A DNA stretch of 64,000 bases, taken from the NCBI GenBank assembly GCA_958295765.1, contig CATQHB010000002.1, positions 2,992,091 to 3,056,090 of the forward strand, read 5' to 3'. The position numbers and the translations under genes are program-made. The stretch is from an uncultured Dehalococcoidia bacterium. GTDB lineage: Bacteria; Chloroflexota; Dehalococcoidia; Lucifugimonadales; UBA3495. Position 1 is the first letter of the stretch. Each line of letters opens with the position of its first letter. This document shows positions 17,358 to 25,026 of this stretch, piece by piece. A model generated the notes under the pieces. That model did no database searches, was not told the DNA's origin, and was given only the letters and a program-made list of their open reading frames with translations.

Positions 17358-18221
17358 CTAGCCGACTCGCTCCAGAGCCTGGCGAATGGCTCGTCCGGTC
17401 AATACTCTTACCATATCCCGCTTATAGTCGGCGGAGCCGCGCAGGTCGGCCGACGGCTGGGCTTCCTGAGCCGCCAGGCGCGCCGCCTCCCGGATGGTTT
17501 CCTCGGTCAATCGCTGGCCGGCCAGGAAGTTCTCGGCGCTGGCGGCCTTGACCGGGACCGGGCCGGCGTTGGTCAGGCCGATGCCGGCCTGCTGGCAGAC
17601 GCCGTCATTCACGGTAAGGAACACGGCCACGCCGGCGGTAGCGTAGTCGCCGACCTTGCGTTCCAGCTTGAGATAGGCGCCGCCGCTGCCGGCCGGGGGC
17701 TGGGGAACCTGGATTCCGGTGAGGATTTCGCCCGGCCCCAGGGCGGTCGCCAGCGGCCCCTCAAAAAAGTCAGCCACCGGAATTACCCGCTCCCCGGCGG
17801 CGCTGCGGGCCACCACCTGCGCGCCCAGGGCCACCATCGTTGCCGGGTGGTCGTTGGCCGGGTCGCCATGGGCCAGGTTGCCGCCCACGGTCGCCATATT
17901 GCGCACCAGCGGGTCGGCGATGACGGCGGCGGTATCGTGGAGAATGGCATAGCCGGCGCGGACGGTCTCCGAAGCCTCCAGGGCCGCCTCCCGGGTAAGG
18001 CTCCCGATGTGCAGCGTTCCGTTCTCCTCAGTAATAGCGTCCAGGCCGGGAATCCGGTTAATATCGACGATATGAGCGGGAGCGGCTAACTGCAACTTCA
18101 TCAAGGGAATCAGGCTTTGCCCGCCGGCCAGCACCCGGGCCTCCGGGCCATAGTCGTTAAGCAGGGAAAGGGCGGCGTCCAGGGTTGCCGGGGCATGGTA
18201 GTGAAACCGGGGCGGTATCAT
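17358..18221 (-). CDS. coxM: CO dehydrogenase medium (FAD) subunit
   Basis: 287 aa. The FAD-binding motifs of the CoxM/CutM family are clear: VLAGGQSLIPLMKLQLA (31-47) and ATVGGNLAHGDPANDHPA (about 110-128), followed by a CODH flavoprotein C-terminal domain (YATAGVAVFLTV, LTNAGPVPVKA). It accepts electrons from CoxS and hands them to the quinone pool. An AAGGAGG site precedes the ATG at 18221. It is the first gene of the cox operon. Confidence 0.94.
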   Translation of the reverse strand: MIPPRFHYHAPATLDAALSLLNDYGPEARVLAGGQSLIPLMKLQLAAPAHIVDINRIPGLDAITEENGTLHIGSLTREAALEASETVRAGYAILHDTAAVIADPLVRNMATVGGNLAHGDPANDHPATMVALGAQVVARSAAGERVIPVADFFEGPLATALGPGEILTGIQVPQPPAGSGGAYLKLERKVGDYATAGVAVFLTVNDGVCQQAGIGLTNAGPVPVKAASAENFLAGQRLTEETIREAARLAAQEAQPSADLRGSADYKRDMVRVLTGRAIRQALERVG

Positions 18222-18314
18222 AAGGCCCTCCTTGCCAATGCCAATGTTGCCAAGGTTAAGGTGGACTCGGGGTGAATGTAATCCGGGGAGTAAGTAAAGT
18301 CAATACCCCGGTGG

Positions 18315-18371
18315 TAATTGGCAATTGGGAATTAGGAATTGAGAATTAAGAATTAGGAATTAGGAATTGGG
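18315..18371. repeat. AT-rich GGAATTAAGAATTA repeat tract
   Basis: Tandem variants of GAATTAAGAATTAGGAATT in an otherwise GC-rich region, lying between the divergent cox operon and type ISP gene. Related tracts occur at 29391-29475 and 51157-51197. Confidence 0.7.
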
Positions 18372-18426
18372 GTTAGGCTGTGGCCCGGACTCCGGTGGCC
18401 TCGCTGCTGTTGCTGTCAACCGGCGG

Positions 18427-18455
18427 TTGGAAAATGGCCGGCCGTCTGCTAATAT
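18427..18455 (+). promoter_or_regulatory. Promoter of the type ISP-like gene
   Basis: TTGGAA (18427-18432) and TAATAT (18450-18455) are 17 bp apart, with an extended -10 TGC immediately upstream of the hexamer. The leader would be about 48 bases; AAAGGAC lies before the ATG at 18510. Confidence 0.55.
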
Positions 18456-18509
18456 CGTGCAATACCCAACCTTGCCGGACAACCCTATCTGTGGCAAAGG
18501 ACTTAAACG

Positions 18510-20204
18510 ATGCAGGACAGCAACGCCCAGGCCGCCCAGGCCACCATTGCCAAGTGGATTAACGTCGCGAATGAGATGAACCCGCAACAGTCGGATGGAA
18601 TCTGGCTGGAAGACCTTACCGTCCAGGCCGGCCCCTACATCAAGGAGTGGGACATCTCCCGGTGCTATCACTGGTCGGATTGGCCGGGACGGGAAACCCA
18701 TTTCCCCGGCAGCACTCAGCAGGACGTGGGCATTGACGCCGTAGCCATCCGCCGCTCCGACGGCGCTTACGTCGCTATCCAGTGCAAGGCCCGGGAACTG
18801 AACGACGTCGGCCGTGGCCGGGACATCCGAAAAACCGAAGTGAACGAGTTCGTGGGATCCTCGGTCAACGCCATCTGGATGGAACGCTGGCTCGTTACCA
18901 ACGGCGACAACCAGGTCGGCGCCAACACCCGCCGGGTAATGGAAATGTCCGACCCCAAACGGCCCATCAAGCTAATCAACATCCACGCCGACCTGCTGGC
19001 CCAGCAGAGCATCACCGCCCCGGAACCCTGTCCCCACTGCCAGCCCAACCCTGACCGGGACAATCCTGACCCGGACGGCGCTGCCGAACCGCAGCAAACC
19101 AAGTCCTGTATGCAGGCCGAGGCGATCGCCGCCAGCGTCCGCATCCTCCAGGAACACGAAGCGTCGGAGAGCGGCGGCCTGCCCCAAGGCCAGGCCCGGG
19201 GCCGGATTATCCTGCCCTGCGGCACCGGCAAAACCCGCATCTCCCTGCGCATCGTGGAGCGACTCACCCCGCCGGGCGCGCTGTCCATCGTCCTCTGCCC
19301 CTCCATCGCCCTGGTCGCCCAAATCCGGCGCGAGTACCTCCAATATGCCGAACTTGACCTGCGCGCCCTGGCCGTCTGTTCCGACGAAACCGCCGGCTAT
19401 GACCCCAAAAAGGAAAGCGCCCGCAACACCGCCGCCGACCCGACCCAGGACAACAGCAACGTCAGCGCCGCCGAAGTCAAGGGCAAGGTAACCACCGACC
19501 CGGAGGAAATCGCCCGGTGGATTCGCGACGGGCAGGACGCCGGCCCGGTCAACGTCATCTTTGGCACCTACCAGAGCGGCCACCGCATCGCCGAGGCCCT
19601 TAAAAAGACCGGCGTTACCGCCCAGGTTCTCATCGCCGACGAAGCCCACCGCACCGCCGGCCTGCGGCGCAAGCGCAACGCCAAGAACGGCGAACTCTCC
19701 GACGAAGAAAAGCGAATCCGCGACTTTACCCTGTGCCACGACAACGCCGCCTTTCCCGCCAGGTATCGCATCTATCAGACCGCTACGCCCCGCATTTACG
19801 ATACCCGGCGGGTGAATCAAGACCAGGCCAGCGACTGGATTGTCCGCACCATGGACGACGAAACCGTCTTTGGCGTGGAGTTGTACCGCAAGACCTACGT
19901 CGAAGCGGTCAAGAACGGCTGGCTCTCCGACTACCGCATTATCGCTATGGGCGTCAACGACCCCGCCGCCTACGATGCTGCCAACTTCCTGGCAATCAAC
20001 ACCGGAAGCACCGGGAGACGCGCCCTCACCGCCGCCAACTACCTGCGCGGCCTGGCCTTCTCCCTGGCTATGGGCGGCGCCACCCAGAGCAAGGATGACG
20101 ATAAAGTACCGATTAAGTCCTGCATCGCCTTTATGAATACGGTTGACCATTCCAAGAATATGGCCCTGGGCCTCCAAACCGAAGGCGCCCGAAATTGGCT
20201 CTAG
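18510..20204 (+). CDS. Type ISP-like restriction enzyme, N-terminal part (nuclease and first helicase lobe), ends at in-frame TAG
   Basis: 564 codons. Residues 70-95 form an Mrr-like PD-(D/E)XK nuclease (GIDAVAI with D76, then AIQCK with Q91-x-K93). A CPHC pair occurs at 174-177. The SF2 helicase lobe follows: Walker A LPCGTGKTR (GTGKT 238-242), DEAH (377-380) and TATP (424-427). The frame stops at TAG 20202-20204, just where the second RecA lobe should continue, and the same frame stays open for another 3.5 kb after the TAG. Type ISP enzymes (such as LlaGI) place nuclease, translocase, methylase and target-recognition domains in one chain of about 1,600 residues, which fits the sum of both parts. 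If the TAG is real, this half alone would have nuclease but no complete motor. Confidence 0.85.
   Translation: MQDSNAQAAQATIAKWINVANEMNPQQSDGIWLEDLTVQAGPYIKEWDISRCYHWSDWPGRETHFPGSTQQDVGIDAVAIRRSDGAYVAIQCKARELNDVGRGRDIRKTEVNEFVGSSVNAIWMERWLVTNGDNQVGANTRRVMEMSDPKRPIKLINIHADLLAQQSITAPEPCPHCQPNPDRDNPDPDGAAEPQQTKSCMQAEAIAASVRILQEHEASESGGLPQGQARGRIILPCGTGKTRISLRIVERLTPPGALSIVLCPSIALVAQIRREYLQYAELDLRALAVCSDETAGYDPKKESARNTAADPTQDNSNVSAAEVKGKVTTDPEEIARWIRDGQDAGPVNVIFGTYQSGHRIAEALKKTGVTAQVLIADEAHRTAGLRRKRNAKNGELSDEEKRIRDFTLCHDNAAFPARYRIYQTATPRIYDTRRVNQDQASDWIVRTMDDETVFGVELYRKTYVEAVKNGWLSDYRIIAMGVNDPAAYDAANFLAINTGSTGRRALTAANYLRGLAFSLAMGGATQSKDDDKVPIKSCIAFMNTVDHSKNMALGLQTEGARNWL
20202..20204 (+). other. 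In-frame TAG interrupting the type ISP-like gene
   Basis: The frame reads ...GARNWL-TAG-GWLDDNLKGQ... with coding-like sequence on both sides and no frame change (20253 minus 18510 is divisible by three). A single C-to-T change of CAG (Gln) would create it. It is either a nonsense mutation, an assembly or read error, or a site of readthrough. TAG ends other genes here (for example coxL and the HNH gene), so TAG is not a sense codon in this genome. Confidence 0.9.
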
Positions 20205-23200
20205 GGCTGGCTCGATGACAATCTGAAGGGGCAGGTTGCCGCCGGCTACACCTTGGAACACCTGGACGCCACCAGCAAGGTCATCGCCCGGGAAACCGCC
20301 AAGCTGCGGCTGGCCGAAGCCACCGACGCCAACCCTCACGGCATCATCAACGTGGGTATTTTCGGCGAAGGCACCGACTCCCCTTCCCTCAACGCCGTCG
20401 CCTTCCTGGAAGCCCGGAAAAGCCCCATTGACGTGATTCAGGCGGTAGGCCGCGCCATGCGCACCGCCCCCGGCAAGGAAATGGGCTACATCATCTGCCC
20501 CATTCTCATCCCGCCCAACGCCGACCCGGAGCAGTGGCTCAGCGTCAGCAATATGGAGGAGGGCTGGCAGGAACTGGGCCAGATTCTCCTGGCCCTGCGC
20601 GCCCATGACCAGCGGATTGAGGACAATCTGGCCGGCTTGCTGTATTTCTATATGCCCAAACCCCCGGAACGGCAGCGCACCATTGTCGCCATTGCCAGCG
20701 GCGAGGACAAGCGCATCCAGTACCGGGAGCATGAGGGCGCGCCCGGCACGGCCCAAGAGGCGGTGGAGCGGGTGCTGGCAGGCAAAAGCACGTTGACCCG
20801 GGAATTCAACCCCATTGTCGAACCATCCCCCGCCGAACCCCAACCGGCCGGCAGTGAAACCGCGCCGCTTGCGCCGCTTGAACCCACTGCGCCGGTCAAT
20901 CCGACCGAACTCGCCCCGGTTGACACGCCAAAGATTACCGGGGTCATCGGGGCACCGGTCCGGCCGGCCTACCCGACCGTTGAACCGGTTGAACCGGTTG
21001 CGCCGGTTGAACCGATTGAACCGACGCAAATCATCTCCGGCAAGAAGAACGAAGACGGCAGCGCCGAGTTGCGTCTGGACACCGTGGCCCGCGCCAAGTC
21101 GGCCCCCGACGGCGCCCCCGGCCCGGTGGACATCCGCCGCTCCAAGGCCAAAGCCAAAGATATGATTAACAAGGGCGCCGGCCTGCGCCTCACCCCCAGC
21201 GACCAGCGGAAAACGCCCCGCCGTACCCGCCAGGAAATGGCCGAACTCTCCGCCCAGCGAATGTTGCAACTCAGCGGAATGGACGAACACGGCAGCGCCA
21301 TTCGGATGAACCTCCTTGCCAAGTCCGGCCTGGTGGACAACCGGGTCGTCCGCGACCTGAACATCCTGGAGACCAGCATCAAGGAGGCCGCCTACCACCT
21401 GAACCGGGACGAACTCCGCCCCGCCCTGGACCGCCACTTCGGGCTGGACAACCTCAAAGAGGCCGACCAGAGCAAGCAGGCCGACGGCTGCACCATCGCC
21501 GCCCTGCTGATGATGAACGCCGCCATGCTGCACCAGCGCATCGCCAGCGGCCGGTGGCTGAGAGATGTCAGCGACCTGGAGTCGGTTAAAAACGACGTGA
21601 GAGTGGTGACCCGCATCATCTGGGAATGGAACCGAATCCTGCAATACGACTTCCGCCCGGTCATCGACCCGGCGCTGAGGGCCATCCGCGCCATTGAGGA
21701 CACCGGCAAGCTGGCCGGCCTGGAGCGCGCCCTGCGCCACCTGGCCGCCGAGGCGGAACGCATCGCCGAGACCTACGCCGATATGGGCGCCGACCACGCC
21801 GGCCCCCTGTTCAACCGGGTGATGGGCAACCAGGCCAGCGACGGCGCCTTTTTCACCCGCCCGGTCGCCGCCTCCATCGCCGCCCGCCTCACCCTGGACG
21901 CCGCCGGCAATCAGGACTGGACCAGCAAGGCGGTTTGGAAAGCCCACCGGACCGTCGACCTGGCCTGCGGCAGCGGCACCCTGTTGGCCGCCATCCTCAC
22001 CGACCAGAAACGCCGGGCCAGGGAACAGGGCGCCGACGCCCGGCAAATCGCCAACCTGCAAAAGCTGGCCGTCCAGGAAACCATCAAGGGGCTGGACATC
22101 AACCCGGTGTCCCTCCAGTTGGCCGCCTCCCAACTCACCGCCGGCAATCAGGAAATCCGCTACCGGAATATGGGCCTGTACCAGATGCCCTACGGCCCGG
22201 ACTCCGATAACCCCACCCGGGTAGCTACCGGCACCCTGGAACTGTTGGGGCAGCAGGCCATTGTCGCCCGGGCCAGCGAACTGAACCTGCCCGACGAAGG
22301 AATCGCCTCCCAAAGTATGTGGAAGCCCGAAGACGACGAACTGGAAAACGCCGTCGCCGCCGTTAAGGACGCCCGCATCATCATAATGAACCCGCCCTTT
22401 ACCAGTCGCCGGAAGATGGGCGAAAAGTTCTCCCCGGAAATAAAAGGGGCGCTACGATCCCGGGCCGACGAAATGGAGCGAATCTTGCTGAGGGCAGACC
22501 CTGGCCTGACAGAATTCGCGGACAAGAATTCCATTGGGCCGCTTTTCGTGGCCCTGGCAGACCACATACAAAAATATCCCGATGGGCTGGTCTCAATGAT
22601 CAACCCGACCATTGCCCTGTCGGCTACTTCCGGGCTGAAGGAACGCCAAACCCTCGCTGAACGGTTCCACATCCATACCATCCTTACCTGCCACCAGCCC
22701 GGCAACATCAACCTGAGCCAGAATACCAACATCAACGAGAGCATTGTCGTTATGCGCCGCCACGCCGCCGGCTCCAAACCGCCGACCCGTTTCATTCACC
22801 TGGACCGGATGCCGGTGGATGAAAGCGAAGTTGCGGACTTGCACCAATGTCTGCTGGATTGCCGGCAAGGTCAGATGGCGAACGGATGGGGAGAGGTCTC
22901 TCAGTGGCCCGCCGCTCGGATGGAACAGGGCGACTGGACGCCGGCCGTCTGGCGGTCGCCCGAATTGGCGGAAGCGGCCCGGCGATTCGCCGCCCACCCG
23001 GAAATGCGAACCATTCAGGAACACGGATATTCTTGTGAAGCCACTCTCCAGATGATGGACAAGAAGAACTTTATCCCGGCCACTCCCGGAAATAAGGGTA
23101 GCTTTCCCATCATCGACTCAAAAGGCGCCGACGGACAGAGAGCCATCCGAAGTACGCCGGACGCGGAATGGCAGCCGACGAACCCGAACGAAGAACAACG

Positions 23201-23777
23201 CATCCGCAACGGCGGAACCTATCCGCAGGTGCAAAGGTTGCTGTCAAAAGCCGGTTTCCTGCTGATAACTTCGGGACAACGCACTTCCACCGCCCGCTTG
23301 ACCGCCATTGCCGATGACCAGGCATACGTTGGACGGGGCTGGCTGCCCATCACCGGGCCTGATGCCGAGGAAGCTAAAGCCATGGCCGTATTCCTCAACT
23401 CGACTGCCGGCCGTCTCCAATTGTTGCGCAACGCCGGCCGAACACTAGACTTTCCCCAATACAACCCGGAGCCTTTAGAGGGCATCCGCATCCCGGACCT
23501 GAAGGACGGGGGCGTGCGGCAAAGGCTGGCCGAGTGCTGGGAGCGGACCAAAGAGTGGGCGGTGCCCCAGTACCGGGAGGGGGAATGTGAAGTGCGGCGG
23601 GTCTGGGACGAAGCGGTAGCCCAGGCCCTGGGCTGGGAGGCCGCCGACCTAACCCGCCTGCGCCAACTGCTGCACCAGGAACCCCACGTCCGGGGCCTGG
23701 GCTACAACCAGTGGGGGGACGCGGGGGACGGGGACGGGGAAGACTACCCGGAGGCAGACGCCCGGGAACCCGATTAG
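20205..23777 (+). CDS. Type ISP-like restriction enzyme, C-terminal part (second helicase lobe, N6-methylase, target recognition)
   Basis: Continuation of the frame after the TAG, about 1,190 codons. The only near start is TTG 20253, without a ribosome site, so this is not an independent gene. The second RecA lobe shows GIFGEGTDSPSLNAVAFLE and the arginine-finger motif QAVGRAMR. A proline- and glutamate-rich linker (about 20817-21032, with PTVEPVEPVAPVEPIEPTQ) separates it from the methylase. The N6-adenine methylase part has GAFFTRPVAASIAARL, motif I DLACGSGTLLA (near 21957) and motif IV IIMNPPFTSRRKMG (near 22388). The last 350 residues resemble a target-recognition region, with ITSGQRTSTARLTA and FLNSTAGRLQLL. 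The full chain would be 1,755 residues, slightly longer than usual because of the linker. Confidence 0.85.
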   Translation, partial: GWLDDNLKGQVAAGYTLEHLDATSKVIARETAKLRLAEATDANPHGIINVGIFGEGTDSPSLNAVAFLEARKSPIDVIQAVGRAMRTAPGKEMGYIICPILIPPNADPEQWLSVSNMEEGWQELGQILLALRAHDQRIEDNLAGLLYFYMPKPPERQRTIVAIASGEDKRIQYREHEGAPGTAQEAVERVLAGKSTLTREFNPIVEPSPAEPQPAGSETAPLAPLEPTAPVNPTELAPVDTPKITGVIGAPVRPAYPTVEPVEPVAPVEPIEPTQIISGKKNEDGSAELRLDTVARAKSAPDGAPGPVDIRRSKAKAKDMINKGAGLRLTPSDQRKTPRRTRQEMAELSAQRMLQLSGMDEHGSAIRMNLLAKSGLVDNRVVRDLNILETSIKEAAYHLNRDELRPALDRHFGLDNLKEADQSKQADGCTIAALLMMNAAMLHQRIASGRWLRDVSDLESVKNDVRVVTRIIWEWNRILQYDFRPVIDPALRAIRAIEDTGKLAGLERALRHLAAEAERIAETYADMGADHAGPLFNRVMGNQASDGAFFTRPVAASIAARLTLDAAGNQDWTSKAVWKAHRTVDLACGSGTLLAAILTDQKRRAREQGADARQIANLQKLAVQETIKGLDINPVSLQLAASQLTAGNQEIRYRNMGLYQMPYGPDSDNPTRVATGTLELLGQQAIVARASELNLPDEGIASQSMWKPEDDELENAVAAVKDARIIIMNPPFTSRRKMGEKFSPEIKGALRSRADEMERILLRADPGLTEFADKNSIGPLFVALADHIQKYPDGLVSMINPTIALSATSGLKERQTLAERFHIHTILTCHQPGNINLSQNTNINESIVVMRRHAAGSKPPTRFIHLDRMPVDESEVADLHQCLLDCRQGQMANGWGEVSQWPAARMEQGDWTPAVWRSPELAEAARRFAAHPEMRTIQEHGYSCEATLQMMDKKNFIPATPGNKGSFPIIDSKGADGQRAIRSTPDAEWQPTNPNEEQRIRNGGTYPQVQRLLSKAGFLLITSGQRTSTARLTAIADDQAYVGRGWLPITGPDAEEAKAMAVFLNSTAGRLQLLRNAGRTLDFPQYNPEPLEGIRIPDLKDGGVRQRLAECWERTKEWAVPQYREGECEVRRVWDEAVAQALGWEAADLTRLRQLLHQEPHVRGLGYNQWGDAGDGDGEDYPEADAREPD

Positions 23778-23821
23778 GAGCAAAACCGCCCTGAAGGTAG
23801 AGCGCCCCGGGGAAGCTCCCA

Positions 23822-23850
23822 CAGCAGGCCGCAACCAGGGCGGCCTGCTG
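23822..23850 (+). terminator. Stem-loop after the type ISP-like gene
   Basis: An 11-bp perfect stem CAGCAGGCCGC / GCGGCCTGCTG with a 7-base loop, 45 bp after the stop codon. There is no clear U-run, so it may be a pausing or stabilising hairpin rather than a full intrinsic terminator. Confidence 0.55.
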
Positions 23851-23921
23851 AAAAGTCTCGCAATTAAAAGGCGTTTGCCCCGTAGAGGGATGGGCTGCGT
23901 AGCTAACCGAGTCTTGAAATC

Positions 23922-23930
23922 TGATATAAT
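23922..23930 (+). promoter_or_regulatory. Extended -10 promoter of the Dcm/ParB-like/Vsr operon
   Basis: TGA-TATAAT forms an extended -10 box (hexamer 23925-23930). No good -35 is visible. The predicted start is near 23937, giving a leader of about 145 bases that holds a short ORF before the methylase gene. Confidence 0.55.
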
Positions 23931-23964
23931 CGGGCTACAATCGGAAACATTGCCAAGAGGAAAG

Positions 23965-24060
23965 GTGAACTCAAATACAGGCATCTGTCGATTGTTGCCC
24001 ACGAAGCAATGGGGCGCAATTTTGGCCGTTTGCCCAATTGCATTAGTAGCGCCGGACTGA
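23965..24060 (+). CDS. Possible 31-aa leader peptide
   Basis: A short ORF from GTG 23965 to TGA 24060, with AAGAGGAAAG just upstream, inside the leader of the methylase operon. It would encode VNSNTGICRLLPTKQWGAIL followed by a hydrophobic end (AVCPIALVAPD). It ends 21 bp before the methylase start. It might couple or attenuate expression; it could also be chance. Confidence 0.3.
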   Translation: MNSNTGICRLLPTKQWGAILAVCPIALVAPD

Positions 24061-24081
24061 AATCAGGCAGGAGAGAATCGA

Positions 24082-25026
24082 TTGCTGGAAGCGGTTTCCC
24101 TCTTTTCAGGATGTGGCGGTTCCGACCGAGGGCTTGTTGATGCCGGTTGGCGCATTGTAATGGCGAACGACAATGCGCCGTACGCCCACGAGGTTTACGC
24201 CGCGAACCTGCCTGAAACGGATTTCAGGACTGACAGCATAGAAAAGATAGATAGCTTTCCGTCAGCCGACCTGCTGGTAGGATGCTATCCATGCCAGGGG
24301 TACAGCCAGGGCGGAGCGCGCAATGCCGACCGCCATATTAACCTGCTTTACAAGGAATTTGACCGCGCCCTCAAGATAATTCGTCCGAAAGCCTTTGTAG
24401 TTGAAAACGTGCCGGGAATGGCAAGGAGCAACAACCGTCATTTCTTGGACGATCAGCTGGCACGGTTCCGTTCAGCCGGCTACAGTGTTGCCGAACCCGG
24501 CTGTATCAATGGGGCGCATTATGGCCTGGCACAAGATCGCAGGAGGATTTTCATAGTTGGGATTCGCCGGGAAATCGGTCTGGAATATGTGTTCCCTGAG
24601 CCTACCCGTGGGCCGGGATTGCAGCCAATCAAGACACAACGGGACGTTCTGGCTGGTTTTGAAGAAGAGTGGCCGGTTGGGGAGTTCTACGATCTGCAAT
24701 TTCACTGGTACTACCTCTCGCGCAATCGCTATCGAGGATGGGATGAACCCAGCAAGACAGTACTAGCCAATGCGCGGCATATGCCGTTGCATCCAATGAG
24801 CCCTCCTTTGACAAAAGTAGGCAAAGACGCGTGGGCCTTTGACGGCGACCCCGAGAAGGCCCGGCGCCTATCCTTCAAGGAAGCAGCCGCCCTGCAGGAC
24901 CTGGCGGAATGGAACTTCCCCGACACGGCAAGGCTGATGCAGAAATATCAGGTTATCGGCAATGCGGTGCCTCCCCTGCTCTTTCGGCAAGTTGTCGAGG
25001 CAATACCAATGGAGGTGTTCTCATGA
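24082..25026 (+). CDS. DNA (cytosine-5) methyltransferase
   Basis: 314 aa, starting at TTG 24082 with GGCAGGAGAG about six bases before it. All C5-methylase motifs are visible: I (LFSGCGGSDRG), IV (VGCYPCQGYSQ, catalytic Cys71), VI (VVENVPGM, about 107-113), VIII (QDRRRIFIVGI), the variable target region, and X (YQVIGNAVPPLL) at the C-terminus. It methylates a cytosine in a specific site. The downstream Vsr gene indicates that the product is prone to C-to-T mutation by deamination. The ATGA overlap with the ParB-like gene shows a tight operon. Base composition is more AT-rich than the flanking metabolic genes. Confidence 0.93.
   Translation: MLEAVSLFSGCGGSDRGLVDAGWRIVMANDNAPYAHEVYAANLPETDFRTDSIEKIDSFPSADLLVGCYPCQGYSQGGARNADRHINLLYKEFDRALKIIRPKAFVVENVPGMARSNNRHFLDDQLARFRSAGYSVAEPGCINGAHYGLAQDRRRIFIVGIRREIGLEYVFPEPTRGPGLQPIKTQRDVLAGFEEEWPVGEFYDLQFHWYYLSRNRYRGWDEPSKTVLANARHMPLHPMSPPLTKVGKDAWAFDGDPEKARRLSFKEAAALQDLAEWNFPDTARLMQKYQVIGNAVPPLLFRQVVEAIPMEVFS

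Noticed and set aside
20202-20204. TAG used as a sense codon (recoding)
   Set aside because: TAG ends several intact genes here, such as coxL, the HNH gene and sodN, so recoding genome-wide is not supported.
18972-22313. A 1,113-codon open frame on the minus strand
   Set aside because: It lies opposite the type ISP-like gene, is made of low-complexity G/A/V/D-rich sequence with no domain, and arises from the high third-position GC of the real gene.
24909-25022. N-terminal extension of the ParB-like protein
   Set aside because: It runs inside the end of the methylase gene; the ATG at 25023 makes the standard ATGA overlap and begins the conserved domain.
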